Assembly (NCBI RefSeq): GCF_014207635.1
Contig: NZ_JACHIE010000004.1
Span: 1 to 64,000 of the forward strand
DNA: 64,000 nt
Origin: Acetobacter lovaniensis
GTDB taxonomy: Bacteria > Pseudomonadota > Alphaproteobacteria > Acetobacterales > Acetobacteraceae
Direction of reading: 5' to 3'
Numbering within the stretch: the first letter of the stretch is position 1; every line of letters begins with the position of its first letter. Below, piece after piece: positions 9,321-17,079 of this stretch. The notes below the pieces were generated by a model. The model ran no database searches. It was not told where the DNA came from and was given only the letters and a program-made list of their open reading frames with translations. A program made the translations under genes and the position numbers.

Positions 9321-10214
9321 TTAAGATGCGGTGCATGCTTTCAGAGCATCCATGGTTCTCTTCCGGTCTTGCAATGGTAAAGGCAAAATTGGACGGGGAG
9401 GCTGGGCGGACGACAATTCCAGAAGATTGATGGCAGCATAAGCAACACGCAGGCTTCCAAATTTCCGAAAAAGTGTCCACATCGGCTCCAGCATCTGCTG
9501 ATACTGGTTTACGGTACAGGCATCGCCCTCCTGTGCGGCTGTCACCATCGCTTTGGCCAGCTTTGGCAGGAAACCGCCCAGAACGCTAAACCAGCCATCA
9601 CTTCCGGCAAGCAGGGCTTCCGCCGCAATCCAGTCTCCACTGTAGCCTATAGCGAGTTTTCCAATCGGGCTGGATCGTAGTGCGGCCAGTTCCTGCGCGA
9701 TCGTGCCTTCTGCCGGAGCGGGCATTTTGACAGCAGCGATGTTGGGAACGTCCGCCAGCCGTTCAAGCAGTTCACGACTGAAACTGAAATGGGTTGTACT
9801 GGGATTGTTGTAGATGCAGAGCGGCAGAGACGTAACCTCGGCTACAGCCTTGTAATGCTGATAGGCTTCTTCCTGCGTCAGTGGCGTGTAGGATACAGGC
9901 GCCATCAGCAGACCGTCGGCACCTTCGGCCGCGGCATCGCGTGCAAGGCTCTGGGCATCGTCGGTGCGCAGCGTGCCGATCCCCACGATCAGCGGCGTTT
10001 TCCCTCCGACCGTTTTGACGGCTGCGCGAATGGCGCGGCACCGCTCGGTGCGACTCAGATAAGCATAGGTTCCGGTGCTGCCTAACAGGCCAATGGAGTC
10101 CACACCGTTGCTGGATAGATGTGATGTCAGGCGCATGACACCCTCCATATCCACCACACCATGTTCGTTGGCGGGCGTAATGGGGAAAGCGGACAGACCG
10201 TGAAAGATCGACAT
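9321..10214 (-). CDS. DapA-family (class I) aldolase/lyase
   Basis: A 297-residue cytoplasmic TIM-barrel enzyme of the dihydrodipicolinate synthase/N-acetylneuraminate lyase superfamily. The Schiff-base lysine is K163 in IAAVKMPAP and the catalytic tyrosine is Y135 in CIYNNPS. The pyruvate-binding signature, normally GTTGE, reads GSTGTY at 45-50, so pyruvate may not be the usual substrate and true DapA activity is doubtful. Its ATG lies 2 bases after the stop of a truncated aminotransferase gene (TAACAATG), showing they were once a coupled operon. That gene is now cut by an IS remnant, so the aldolase has probably lost its native promoter. The substrate is unknown. Confidence 0.85.
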   Translation of the reverse strand: MSIFHGLSAFPITPANEHGVVDMEGVMRLTSHLSSNGVDSIGLLGSTGTYAYLSRTERCRAIRAAVKTVGGKTPLIVGIGTLRTDDAQSLARDAAAEGADGLLMAPVSYTPLTQEEAYQHYKAVAEVTSLPLCIYNNPSTTHFSFSRELLERLADVPNIAAVKMPAPAEGTIAQELAALRSSPIGKLAIGYSGDWIAAEALLAGSDGWFSVLGGFLPKLAKAMVTAAQEGDACTVNQYQQMLEPMWTLFRKFGSLRVAYAAINLLELSSAQPPRPILPLPLQDRKRTMDALKACTAS

Positions 10215-10216
10215 TG

Positions 10217-10426
10217 TTAGACCTTGTTACCGGATGGAACATTGACGCCCATTGACTTCAGGTAGCGCTTGACGTTGCGGGCTGCCTGCCGGATGCGTTG
10301 TTCGTTTTCCACCAGAGCAATCCGGACGCCTTGACCATTTGCACCATATCTGACGCCTGCGGCAACGGCTATTTTGGCGTGAGTCAGAAGCTGTTTTGAG
10401 AATTCCAGACTAACGGGATGGGCCAG
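10217..10426 (-). pseudogene. 3' remnant of an aminotransferase gene (class I/II fold)
   Basis: The minus strand reads SLEFSKQLLTHAKIAVAAG, then VRIALVENEQRIRQAARNVK, and a TAA at 10217. This is the C-terminal end of PLP-dependent aminotransferases of the alanine/LL-diaminopimelate type, where SLEFSK…AKVAVSPG and the VRIALVENE…RIRQAxRNIK helix are conserved. Only about 70 codons remain. Upstream of about 10427 the reading passes into IS3-family sequence, so the active site is lost. Confidence 0.75.
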
Positions 10427-10720
10427 TGTAAGTGGAAGGGAAACTCAGGCGAACATGGAGGCATTGGGGGCAGTGACCCTGCCCCGAACGTGCCCTCAGT
10501 TTTGAGTTAGGGCCTGATGGCGTTGTGGTCAGCCCACCATGCGTCGATGACTGAACGGACGTGACAGAGATTGCGGAACAGATGCTCATTGAAGCATTCG
10601 TCATGGAATCTGCCGTTGAAACTCTCGACGAACCCGTTCTGGTATAGCTTACCCGGCGCGATGTAATGCCACAGCACCGGGCATTACTCCTGCCAGATCA
10701 GCGAACCATTATACCAAATG
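10427..10720 (-). mobile_element. IS3-family transposase (OrfB) remnant
   Basis: The minus strand encodes [21 protein letters not shown], then [13 protein letters not shown] and [13 protein letters not shown], the C-terminal part of the IS3 OrfB integrase core including the terminal catalytic Glu region ([11 protein letters not shown]). It stops at TAA 10507 and carries an in-frame stop upstream of CPVLWHY, so it is dead. The edge adjoining the aminotransferase begins with TG at about 10427, consistent with an IS3-type terminus (TG…CA). The left end and a matching inverted repeat were not found. Sequence from 10721 to 10877 is unassigned. Confidence 0.75.
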
Positions 10721-10877
10721 ATGGTCTCCTCCGTATCGACTTACTATCCGCATGGAAGCCTGATTGGCTCAGCCATTACGTGACTCATAAAAATGTAAGC
10801 CATGTTTTACCCACTTCACGAAACAATCCGGCGAACAGTGTTCGCTCGGCATGTCCTTCGGCGCATAAATCAACCCA

Positions 10878-11438
10878 TTACGCACTGATAACACGATGGA
10901 TCGTTGACTTGCTGACCTTGAACAAAAGAGCGACTGCCCGCAGAGACATCCCTTCATCAAGCAGGCGCCGCACATGTATTTTCTGAAGTTTTGACAGAGA
11001 ACAGGGACGTCCCAGTTTTCTCCCGGCAGCTCTTACCGCGTCCAGCCCAGCACGTGTCCTTTCCCTGATCAGTTCACGTTCAAATTCCGCTATAGCCATC
11101 AGGATCGTCAAAAACATTCTTCCATTGGCCGTCCCGGTTTCCGCTCCGACGTTGAGAATGCGCACACGGATACCTTGCGCATCCAGCTCACGCAGAAGGG
11201 CCAATACGTCCATCGTATCACGCCCCAATCTATCAAGACGGGCGACAACAAGACTATCTCCCTGCCCCAGACGCCCCAGTAAGGTGGACAACTCAAGCCG
11301 AGCACGCGCGGGCACGGCTCCTGACACGACCTCAGTAATAATCGTTTCTATACCCTCACGCTGTAACGCAAGAATCTGAGGCTCATTAACCTGATCCTCC
11401 GTTGAGACCCTCGCATATCCATACCGCGCCACGCCCAT
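10878..11438 (-). CDS. Serine recombinase (resolvase/invertase family)
   Basis: A 186-residue protein of the small serine recombinase family. The N-terminal catalytic motif YARVSTEDQ carries the nucleophile S12. The arginine-rich VARLDRLGRDTMDVL follows, with the long E-helix AIAEFERELIRERTRAGL and a C-terminal helix-turn-helix (MSLRAVALLFKVSKSTIHRVI). It appears intact. Such proteins resolve transposon cointegrates or invert DNA. No transposase of the Tn3 family is nearby, so it is probably a survivor of a decayed element. Its divergent upstream region (11439-11685) is shared with the XRE regulator gene. Confidence 0.92.
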   Translation of the reverse strand: MGVARYGYARVSTEDQVNEPQILALQREGIETIITEVVSGAVPARARLELSTLLGRLGQGDSLVVARLDRLGRDTMDVLALLRELDAQGIRVRILNVGAETGTANGRMFLTILMAIAEFERELIRERTRAGLDAVRAAGRKLGRPCSLSKLQKIHVRRLLDEGMSLRAVALLFKVSKSTIHRVISA

Positions 11439-11685
11439 TACCCCTCAGCATCCCATCTGACATCTGATCGACGCAGAATGTCACTCTCTAGAACACCTCC
11501 TTATCGCGCCAAAACGCAATTGCAAACATATTTGGTTCCATATTGCCTTATTTATGTATATCTACGAACAATTTTTCGGTGTCAGATGCCCAAGTTCATT
11601 TGACAACCAACATGGGAACTGCAATTTTAGCGCAACATGGAAGTGCAGACGCAAACACGTCCCGCAACCGACAAGGATGACCGAA

Positions 11686-11988
11686 ATGTCCATTCTGCTG
11701 GCTTCACAATGCAGAGCCGCGCGCGCCATGCTTGGACTCTCCCAAAAGGAGCTTGCTCAAAAAGCCGAGGTTGGCTCCAGAACACTGGCTGATTTTGAAA
11801 CGGGAACACGATCGCCACACCCTCGTACCCTGAAGGCGATCCGCGAGACTCTCTGCTCGCTCGGGATTGTTTTTCTGGATGCTGAAGGTGGCCTTGGTCC
11901 TGGTCTGCGCCTGGATTGCGAAAAGTCATTCACAACCATTTTCCCACCAGGCATGGAACTGGCAACACTATTCACCCCAGAAGAGTAA
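11686..11988 (+). CDS. XRE-family DNA-binding regulator
   Basis: A 100-residue protein with an N-terminal helix-turn-helix (CRAARAMLGLSQKELAQKAE, VGSRTLADFETGTRSPHPRT) and then LKAIRETLCSLGIVFLDAEG, a common layout for small XRE-type regulators. The start at ATG 11686 is chosen because AAGGA at 11673-11677 lies 8 bases upstream. An ATG at 11677 and a much longer upstream frame lack spaced ribosome-binding sites. It sits between the two recombinases inside the mobile island, with no toxin-like partner directly beside it. Confidence 0.85.
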   Translation: MSILLASQCRAARAMLGLSQKELAQKAEVGSRTLADFETGTRSPHPRTLKAIRETLCSLGIVFLDAEGGLGPGLRLDCEKSFTTIFPPGMELATLFTPEE

Positions 11989-12056
11989 ATACCATCTACG
12001 CGACCGAACCGTAGTTATGACAGTAACAAAATCAGGCAGCCTCTTGTAAAGAGGAA

Positions 12057-12269
12057 TACCTCGCTCTGTATTCCGCCAAAGAAGGCCGGAAATCAAAACC
12101 CTCTTACGACTGGCATGTGTATAAAAAACACCATCTGATCAAAAACATGTTCGCAACACTGAAAGACTGGCGGCGTATTGTCACCAGATATGACCGCCGC
12201 GCTCATACATGCATGTCCATAATCCACATCGCGGCAGACTTTTATTCTATCTCAAAGAATGAATTCTGA
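12057..12269 (+). mobile_element. IS5-family transposase remnant
   Basis: The plus frame reads SYDWHVYKKHHLIKNMFATL, then KDWRRIVTRYDRRAHTCMS and IIHIAADF before TGA at 12267. This is the C-terminal DDE segment of IS5-group transposases (H-Y/L-K-x-R-H-x-I-E-N-x-F-x-x-L-K…R-x-A-T-R-Y-D). The catalytic glutamate position (IEN) reads IKN here, and no N-terminal two-thirds is present. Inactive fragment. Confidence 0.7.
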
Positions 12270-12667
12270 GCTTAAACCCCCGCAATAATGAACGACAGCC
12301 CTATAAGCGCGTTAACTCCTTAAAGGGTCTGATTATGCCGTCAGGGGCAACGCTGACGGCACCATTCATCCACCACCATCACAGCAAGAATTCTCTGACC
12401 CTTTTTCTGCCGTGGACGAAACGTGACCTCGTTTCCATAAAATTGCACATTTCTGGCTGGCAGCCTGATCGTGACAAAGGAAAATAGGCTGCACAAAAAC
12501 TTTCAGGGCGTCCGGAAACACTAGTTTTTGCGACACTTCGAAGCCTAGCCGTGAATGGTTATCAGAAGGTTAATGGAAAGAAAATATTTTCAGCCTGAAA
12601 AAAAATTAAGTTCCTCTTTATGATGTTTCTTTTCCTTCTTCTTTTCATGCGGAAACAAAGTGAAACT
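12270..12667. repeat. Non-coding mobile-island spacer with an 8-bp perfect inverted repeat
   Basis: No gene was recognised in this 398-bp stretch. A perfect hairpin (arms 12337-12344 and 12353-12360, GCCGTCAG/CTGACGGC, loop 8) lacks a T-tail. A 12-base block at 12537-12548 recurs with one change at 13304-13315 (see separate entry). The right third becomes visibly A+T-rich as it approaches the second recombinase gene. Confidence 0.4.
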
Positions 12668-13315
12668 CTAAGCTCTCTCAATAGAGCGATACACAGTTGC
12701 CCTACTAACGTTATAACGCCTGGCAATATCAGACACTCTTTCCCCATATTTAATAGAATTTCGGATATCTTTACAGGCTTGAGGAGACAATGCCCGTTTA
12801 CGACCAACTTGAATTCCACGGTTTCTAGCTGCCTGTAGACCTGATTTTACACGTTCCACTATCGTTTCACGTTCCAATTCCGCCACGGCACCCAGAATGG
12901 TCATCAAAAAACCACCCAAGGCACCACCAGTATCTATGCCATCACTTATAGAGCGGATTGTCACACTTTTTGATTTAAGAATTTCTGCCAATTCTAAAAG
13001 ATTTCGTACCGATCTCCCTAGTCTATCAAGCTTCCAAACTATAATTACGTCTCCAGATTGAACTTTTTCAAGCATTGCGTTCAAACCTGGACGATTTTTT
13101 TCTTTCCCAGATACCCTATCTTCAAAAATATTCGATAAATTTACTCCAGAATTTATCAATGCTTCAATTTGAGAAGATGTTGTCTGAACAAAAACCCCTT
13201 CCTCATCCTTTCTCGAGGTGGAAACACGCGCATATCCATAAAGCATCTCGTGACAACCTTTTACGACAATACACAAACGATTTTCTGCCGTTGGCCGAAG
13301 TGTTTCGAAACCTAG
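12537..13315. repeat. Direct repeat pair flanking the second serine recombinase
   Basis: TTCGAAGCCTAG at 12537-12548 and TTCGAAACCTAG at 13304-13315 match at 11 of 12 positions in the same orientation and enclose the recombinase gene almost exactly. They could be the ends or attachment cores of a small recombinase element. Outside the 12 bases similarity fades, so chance is possible. Confidence 0.4.
12668..13246 (-). CDS. Serine recombinase next to flagellin (invertase/resolvase family)
   Basis: A 192-residue small serine recombinase starting at 13246, where AAAAGG precedes by about 10 bases. A longer frame to 13276 lacks that signal. It has MLYGYARVSTSRKDE with the nucleophilic Ser, then VWKLDRLGRSVRNLLELAE, GGFLMTILGAVAELERETI and a C-terminal HTH, RVSDIARRYNVSRATVYRSI. 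It is only distantly similar to the recombinase at 10.9-11.4 kb. It is much more A+T-rich than neighbouring genes, a sign of horizontal transfer. It is divergent from the flagellin gene, whose ATG is 84 bp away. Hin-type members of the family invert promoters to switch flagellin expression; whether this one does is unknown. Confidence 0.92.
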   Translation of the reverse strand: MLYGYARVSTSRKDEEGVFVQTTSSQIEALINSGVNLSNIFEDRVSGKEKNRPGLNAMLEKVQSGDVIIVWKLDRLGRSVRNLLELAEILKSKSVTIRSISDGIDTGGALGGFLMTILGAVAELERETIVERVKSGLQAARNRGIQVGRKRALSPQACKDIRNSIKYGERVSDIARRYNVSRATVYRSIERA

Positions 13316-13320
13316 AGGTT
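13309..13320. promoter_or_regulatory. Palindrome with invertase-site-like core before the flagellin start
   Basis: AACCTAGAGGTT is a perfect 5-bp-arm palindrome around a central AG, set between two TTCGAA hexamers (13304-13309 and 13324-13329) and ending 10 bases before the flagellin ATG. Crossover sites of DNA invertases such as hix and gix share an AAACC-NN-GGTTT core, which this resembles. It could equally be a regulator operator. AGG at 13321-13323 is the probable ribosome-binding site, so the palindrome lies in the 5' leader. Confidence 0.35.
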
Positions 13321-13330
13321 AGGTTCGAAA

Positions 13331-14962
13331 ATGTCACTCTCGATCAACAACAACTCGTCGTCTCTGGTCGCTCTTGAAGCACTTAATGCTACGCAGACGG
13401 AATTGAGCAAAACAGAAAACACAGTTTCTACCGGTAAAAAAGTTGATAACGCTGCCGACAGCCCGGCTATTTACTCTATTGCCGCACAAATGAACGGCAA
13501 TTTACAGGGTATGACTGCCGTATCTGATTCTCTTTCTCTTGGTGCTCAGGTCGTTGCCACCGCCAATACTGCTGGCAATAAAATTGTATCTTCTCTGCAA
13601 ACTTTGCAGAATACCGTCACCACAGCAGGCCAGACCGGAACTGACGCCAGCGCCATGGCTACCCAGATTCTGAGCACACTTGATAGCATTAACTCGTATG
13701 CGCGCAACGCCACGTTCTCTGGTGTCAATCTGCTGACCAGCGGGAGCGATGCTGTGAATGCTTACAATGGCACGACCTTGCAGACTCTTGCGAATGTGCA
13801 GGGACAGACACAGACTTTCAAAACAATGTCTGGCTCCAACACAACGCTCGTGGATGCTCTGGGCCTTACAAGCAACTCTGCTGCCGGTAGTAGCGCGGCA
13901 GATTCCACGCAGAGCATTTTTTCGTCTCTTAATAAAAACAATGTTGCTGAACTGCAGACAGGTAATCTGACGCCTAGTGGGATTTCGTTAGGTGACGGCA
14001 CCACCGCTGGTTCAACTGTTACGATTAGCGGGAAAACTTTTGAATTTGTACAAAGTGGTGCAAGTGTTTCCACTTCGTCAAATATTGCAGTTAGCCTTGA
14101 TAGCGGTTTTTCGACCAAAAATGCTCTGTCAGCTTTGGTCAGTTCCATGAATGGCGCTGGCGTCAACGCTTCTCTCAACAGCGACAATTCCATTGCCGTC
14201 TATACAGGAGGAACTGACCCAGCAACCGATGTTACTGGCACCCTTCTCAGTTCTACAATTGCTACATCTCAGACGCATACTCTTACAGGCTCAACATTTG
14301 CTGTGGGCGATGGAGCTGACGGGTCAGCTAAAGGTGATCAATTCACAATCGGTAGCACCACCTATGAACTTGTAACCAGCACTGCTCATCTGACCAACGG
14401 CAAAACAACAGGCGGACATATCGGAATTACCGTTGGTTCCACTACTCCGACTGCTAGCGATGTTGCTACGGCTCTTGCCAATGCAGGTATCACGGGTCTA
14501 ACCGCCAGCGGCTCTACGTTAACCTACACAGTTCCCGGTGCGACCGCTGGCACCTTCTCTGTTACTCAGGGCAATGCTGCTTCATCTGATGCTGCGGACA
14601 CTCCCGGAACTTCTGTAGCGATTAAAGCAATTACAGCCACGAACGGCTCCGCTGCCGACCAGATAGCTGTTGGGATTAAAGGGGGGGTAACAACCGCAGT
14701 TTCTGCCATTCAGTCTGCCATCACCAACATGAGTTCCGTCATGCAGAACCTTGGCAACTACAGCAACACGCTGTCTGGCCTGAGCACCTATACGTCCTCC
14801 CTCACAGATGCTGTGACAAACGGTGTGAGTGCACTGACCGATGCCGACATGGCCGCCGAAAGCGCAAAACTGACTTCCCTGCAAACCAAGCAGTCTTTGG
14901 CCATCAAGTCCCTGACGATTGCGAATGGTCAGTCTCAGAACATTCTGTCTCTCTTCCAGTAA
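13331..14962 (+). CDS. Flagellin
   Basis: A 543-residue flagellar filament protein. The N-terminal D0/D1 region (MSLSINNNSSSLVALEALNA, STGKKVDNAADSPAIYSIAA) and the C-terminal D1/D0 region (LTDADMAAESAKLTSLQTKQ, SLAIKSLTIANGQSQNILSL) are conserved. The middle, about residues 150-440, is a Ser/Thr/Gly/Ala-rich variable part that would be exposed on the filament and shows several Thr/Ser-rich repeats. No cysteines are present. It is exported by the flagellar type III system. No other flagellar gene is nearby, so this is an isolated flagellin gene, bordered by a serine recombinase upstream and an intrinsic terminator downstream. Confidence 0.95.
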   Translation: MSLSINNNSSSLVALEALNATQTELSKTENTVSTGKKVDNAADSPAIYSIAAQMNGNLQGMTAVSDSLSLGAQVVATANTAGNKIVSSLQTLQNTVTTAGQTGTDASAMATQILSTLDSINSYARNATFSGVNLLTSGSDAVNAYNGTTLQTLANVQGQTQTFKTMSGSNTTLVDALGLTSNSAAGSSAADSTQSIFSSLNKNNVAELQTGNLTPSGISLGDGTTAGSTVTISGKTFEFVQSGASVSTSSNIAVSLDSGFSTKNALSALVSSMNGAGVNASLNSDNSIAVYTGGTDPATDVTGTLLSSTIATSQTHTLTGSTFAVGDGADGSAKGDQFTIGSTTYELVTSTAHLTNGKTTGGHIGITVGSTTPTASDVATALANAGITGLTASGSTLTYTVPGATAGTFSVTQGNAASSDAADTPGTSVAIKAITATNGSAADQIAVGIKGGVTTAVSAIQSAITNMSSVMQNLGNYSNTLSGLSTYTSSLTDAVTNGVSALTDADMAAESAKLTSLQTKQSLAIKSLTIANGQSQNILSLFQ

Positions 14963-14971
14963 TCTAAAGGG

Positions 14972-15007
14972 TTATGGGCCTTGCATCAGCAAGGTCCATA
15001 ATTTTTT
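14972..15007 (+). terminator. Rho-independent terminator of the flagellin gene
   Basis: Arms 14972-14984 and 14989-15001 form a 13-bp stem with one G-T wobble and a 4-base loop, followed by six T (15002-15007), 10 bases after the flagellin stop. It also overlaps the upstream part of the next open frame, which argues that the toxin gene starts further downstream at 15022. Confidence 0.9.
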
Positions 15008-15021
15008 GCAAAGCGTTGAAT

Positions 15022-15387
15022 ATGTCACTTAATTTAAACACTCTCCGCCGTGGTGATGTCGTACTGGCCAATCTAAAGGGTGCTCTTGGAACAGAGCGGA
15101 ATGGAAAAGATATTGTCTGCCTCATAGTACAGAATGATGTGGGAAACAAATTTTCTCCCATGACAATCATTGTCCCATTGACCGATCATAACCAGAATAA
15201 AAACCTACCAATACAAGTACCTGTCACATCAAAAGAGCGAGGGAACAATGGTCATGACTCAGTAATTGAGTGTGGACAGATTAGAACTATCGACAAAAAC
15301 CGTATATCTGTCGTGATCTCCAGATTGCCAGAACACGTTATGGAAAAAGTAGATCAGGCAATTAAAGTAAGCCTTGCCCTTAGTTAA
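15022..15387 (+). CDS. MazF/PemK-family toxin, no partner seen
   Basis: A 121-residue protein with the PemK/MazF endoribonuclease layout: LRRGDVVLANLKGALGTE near the N-terminus (RGDVV loop), KDIVCLIVQNDVGN (usually R-P-x-L-V-I-Q-N-D), then MTIIVPLTDH, and GHDSVIECGQIRTIDKNRI near the end. The start at 15022 aligns with the family and avoids the flagellin terminator. MazF toxins are normally co-transcribed with a small MazE antitoxin just upstream. Here there is only the terminator and the flagellin gene upstream and 210 bp of apparently empty DNA downstream. It may be solitary, or regulated by an unlinked antitoxin. Confidence 0.85.
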   Translation: MSLNLNTLRRGDVVLANLKGALGTERNGKDIVCLIVQNDVGNKFSPMTIIVPLTDHNQNKNLPIQVPVTSKERGNNGHDSVIECGQIRTIDKNRISVVISRLPEHVMEKVDQAIKVSLALS

Positions 15388-15597
15388 TTTTAGCATGTGT
15401 CGCCAGTTAAGACGGACAATGATTGCAACTCACTGAACGTTAGCATCGTATCCGTCTATTTCCCCATAAAATGGGGGACACCCTGCATAGCTCACCAGAC
15501 AGTACACTCCTTATCTGCCACATTCAGGACTGAACGGACGACAGAGCGTAGAAAACCCATCGCATTTTAAACAAGATCAATGAAAGACCAGAAAACC

Positions 15598-16311
15598 TCA
15601 AGCCTGCACACCAAACATCTTCCCGATGCCAGCAGTTACAATCATTGCCACAATGCCCCAGAACAGAATCCGCATTGCCGGACGCCAAGGAGAAGCACCA
15701 CCAGCGCGTGCCCCGACAATCCCGAGCACAGCAAGGCTTATCAGGGATACGGCTGATACAGTCCACGAGACCACGTTTGCTGGAGACATCAACGCAGCCA
15801 GCACAGGCAGTATGGCGCCGGATGAGAACGCACCTGCGGATGCAAAAGCAGCCTGCACCGGACGCGCGGCTGTTGCTTCAAAAATGCCAAGTTCATCCCG
15901 CGCGTGAGATCCCAGTGCATCGTGCTTCATCAACTGGAGGGCAACCTCGTGCGCCAGAGCATCATCCAACCCGCGCTGGCGGTATATGCTGGCCAGTTCA
16001 TTGACTTCGGCATCCCAACTGTTACTAAGCTCTTTTTTCTCACGGTTCAGGTCTGCTTTTTCTGAATCTGCCTGTGAACTGACGGATACATATTCTCCAG
16101 CCGCCATAGACATGGCTCCGGCCACAAGGCTGGAAATTCCAGCCAGCAGAATGCTTGCCTGTGTTGCATGAGCGCTGGCAACGCCAATAATCAGGCTGGA
16201 TGTTGACAGGATCCCGTCATTAGCCCCCAGAACCGTGGCACGTAACCACCCTAGTCGGGATGTTACGTGGTTTTCCTTGGTGTATGCCGGTATATTACTT
16301 TCTGTATGCAT
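15598..16311 (-). CDS. VIT1/CCC1-family membrane protein (putative Fe/Mn transporter)
   Basis: A 237-residue protein beginning with a soluble stretch, then LGWLRATVLGANDGILSTSS, SLIIGVASA and GISSLVAGAMSMAAGEYVSV, the conserved first two helices of the VIT1/CCC1 family with GxNDGxxS and MAxGExxS motifs. A charged cytoplasmic insert (EKADLNREKKELSNSWDAEV) precedes three more membrane helices ending in ILFWGIVAMIVTAGIGKMFG. Family members move ferrous iron or manganese out of the cytosol. The gene is monocistronic as far as can be seen. No metal-responsive operator was recognised in the 16312-16516 spacer. Confidence 0.88.
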   Translation of the reverse strand: MHTESNIPAYTKENHVTSRLGWLRATVLGANDGILSTSSLIIGVASAHATQASILLAGISSLVAGAMSMAAGEYVSVSSQADSEKADLNREKKELSNSWDAEVNELASIYRQRGLDDALAHEVALQLMKHDALGSHARDELGIFEATAARPVQAAFASAGAFSSGAILPVLAALMSPANVVSWTVSAVSLISLAVLGIVGARAGGASPWRPAMRILFWGIVAMIVTAGIGKMFGVQA

Positions 16312-16516
16312 CGGAATGATCCTCTGTCACAAGCATTCTTTGAAAAACATTATCTTTGAGAATAAAGTCATGAAAACATGCGGCCAGCACATGACCTGTA
16401 GCCAGCACGATAATCAGTCAATCATTTCATTGTTACAACCCGTGTAACCAGTTCATGGTTGATGCGGAAAATTTACCAAAAGGTGGCCTGATCTGACAGG
16501 GCAGGAAACTCATGGA

Positions 16517-17031
16517 TTACCCATTACCCCGCCGCCACAAATAACCAAGCTGGATTTCCAGCAAGACCCGTCCATACAGGCCATATGCCACACTCCCCGC
16601 CAGCATGGCATCAAACGGCACGAATACGCTCCCCCACCCCAGACGCCACAACAGCCGAGCGGGGAACAGAACGCCCCAAACTATTCCTGCTGTCAGAGGC
16701 ATGACTACTATTTGATGGTGCAGCGGATTCTGAAACAACCTCCCTACCGTCGCGGTTGCAAACAACACCATGATAATGACTGCACACCCCAATGAAAAAT
16801 TGTTGGTTTATCATAGCGCGTTGCAGAAATACTGGATTTGTCTTTCATCCCGTTAATCCTATCATGCAAATATGACACGAACCTGAACAAAGTGCCGTCA
16901 ACACGGTTAAGTGCGCGGAACCAAAAAAACAGAACTGCGCAAGTCAGAACAATACTAACGTCAGGGATCTGGCCCTCGATCAGCCCTGACTGCTCGTCGA
17001 TGGAATCAGTATCCTGAATCATCAAATGCAC
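16517..17031 (-). pseudogene. Frameshifted cytochrome b561-like gene
   Basis: Two minus-strand frames join across a shift near 16790. The upstream frame ends ISATRYDKPTIFHWG and the downstream frame continues with a membrane helix (CAVIIMVLFATATVG) and ARLLWRLGWGSVFVPFDAML. These match the cytochrome b561 family, where RYDxxxIxxHW opens helix 1 (haem-ligand His) and RLLWRxxWG follows helix 2. The C-terminal helices and the remaining haem ligands are missing after LGYLWRRGNG. The N-terminal 65 residues include another hydrophobic stretch that is not typical of b561. A related relic lies near 20.6 kb. Confidence 0.6.
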
Positions 17032-17079
17032 ATTTACCAGTCATCCTTCCATGGTACGACAGGGCAATGAGACAGTCAG

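Noticed and set aside
11479-13342. The 12 bases AATGTCACTCTC occur both upstream of the first recombinase (11479) and at the flagellin start (13330), hinting at a shared recombination site.
   Set aside because: In 64 kb many 12-mers recur by chance and the flanks do not match; no palindrome accompanies the first copy.
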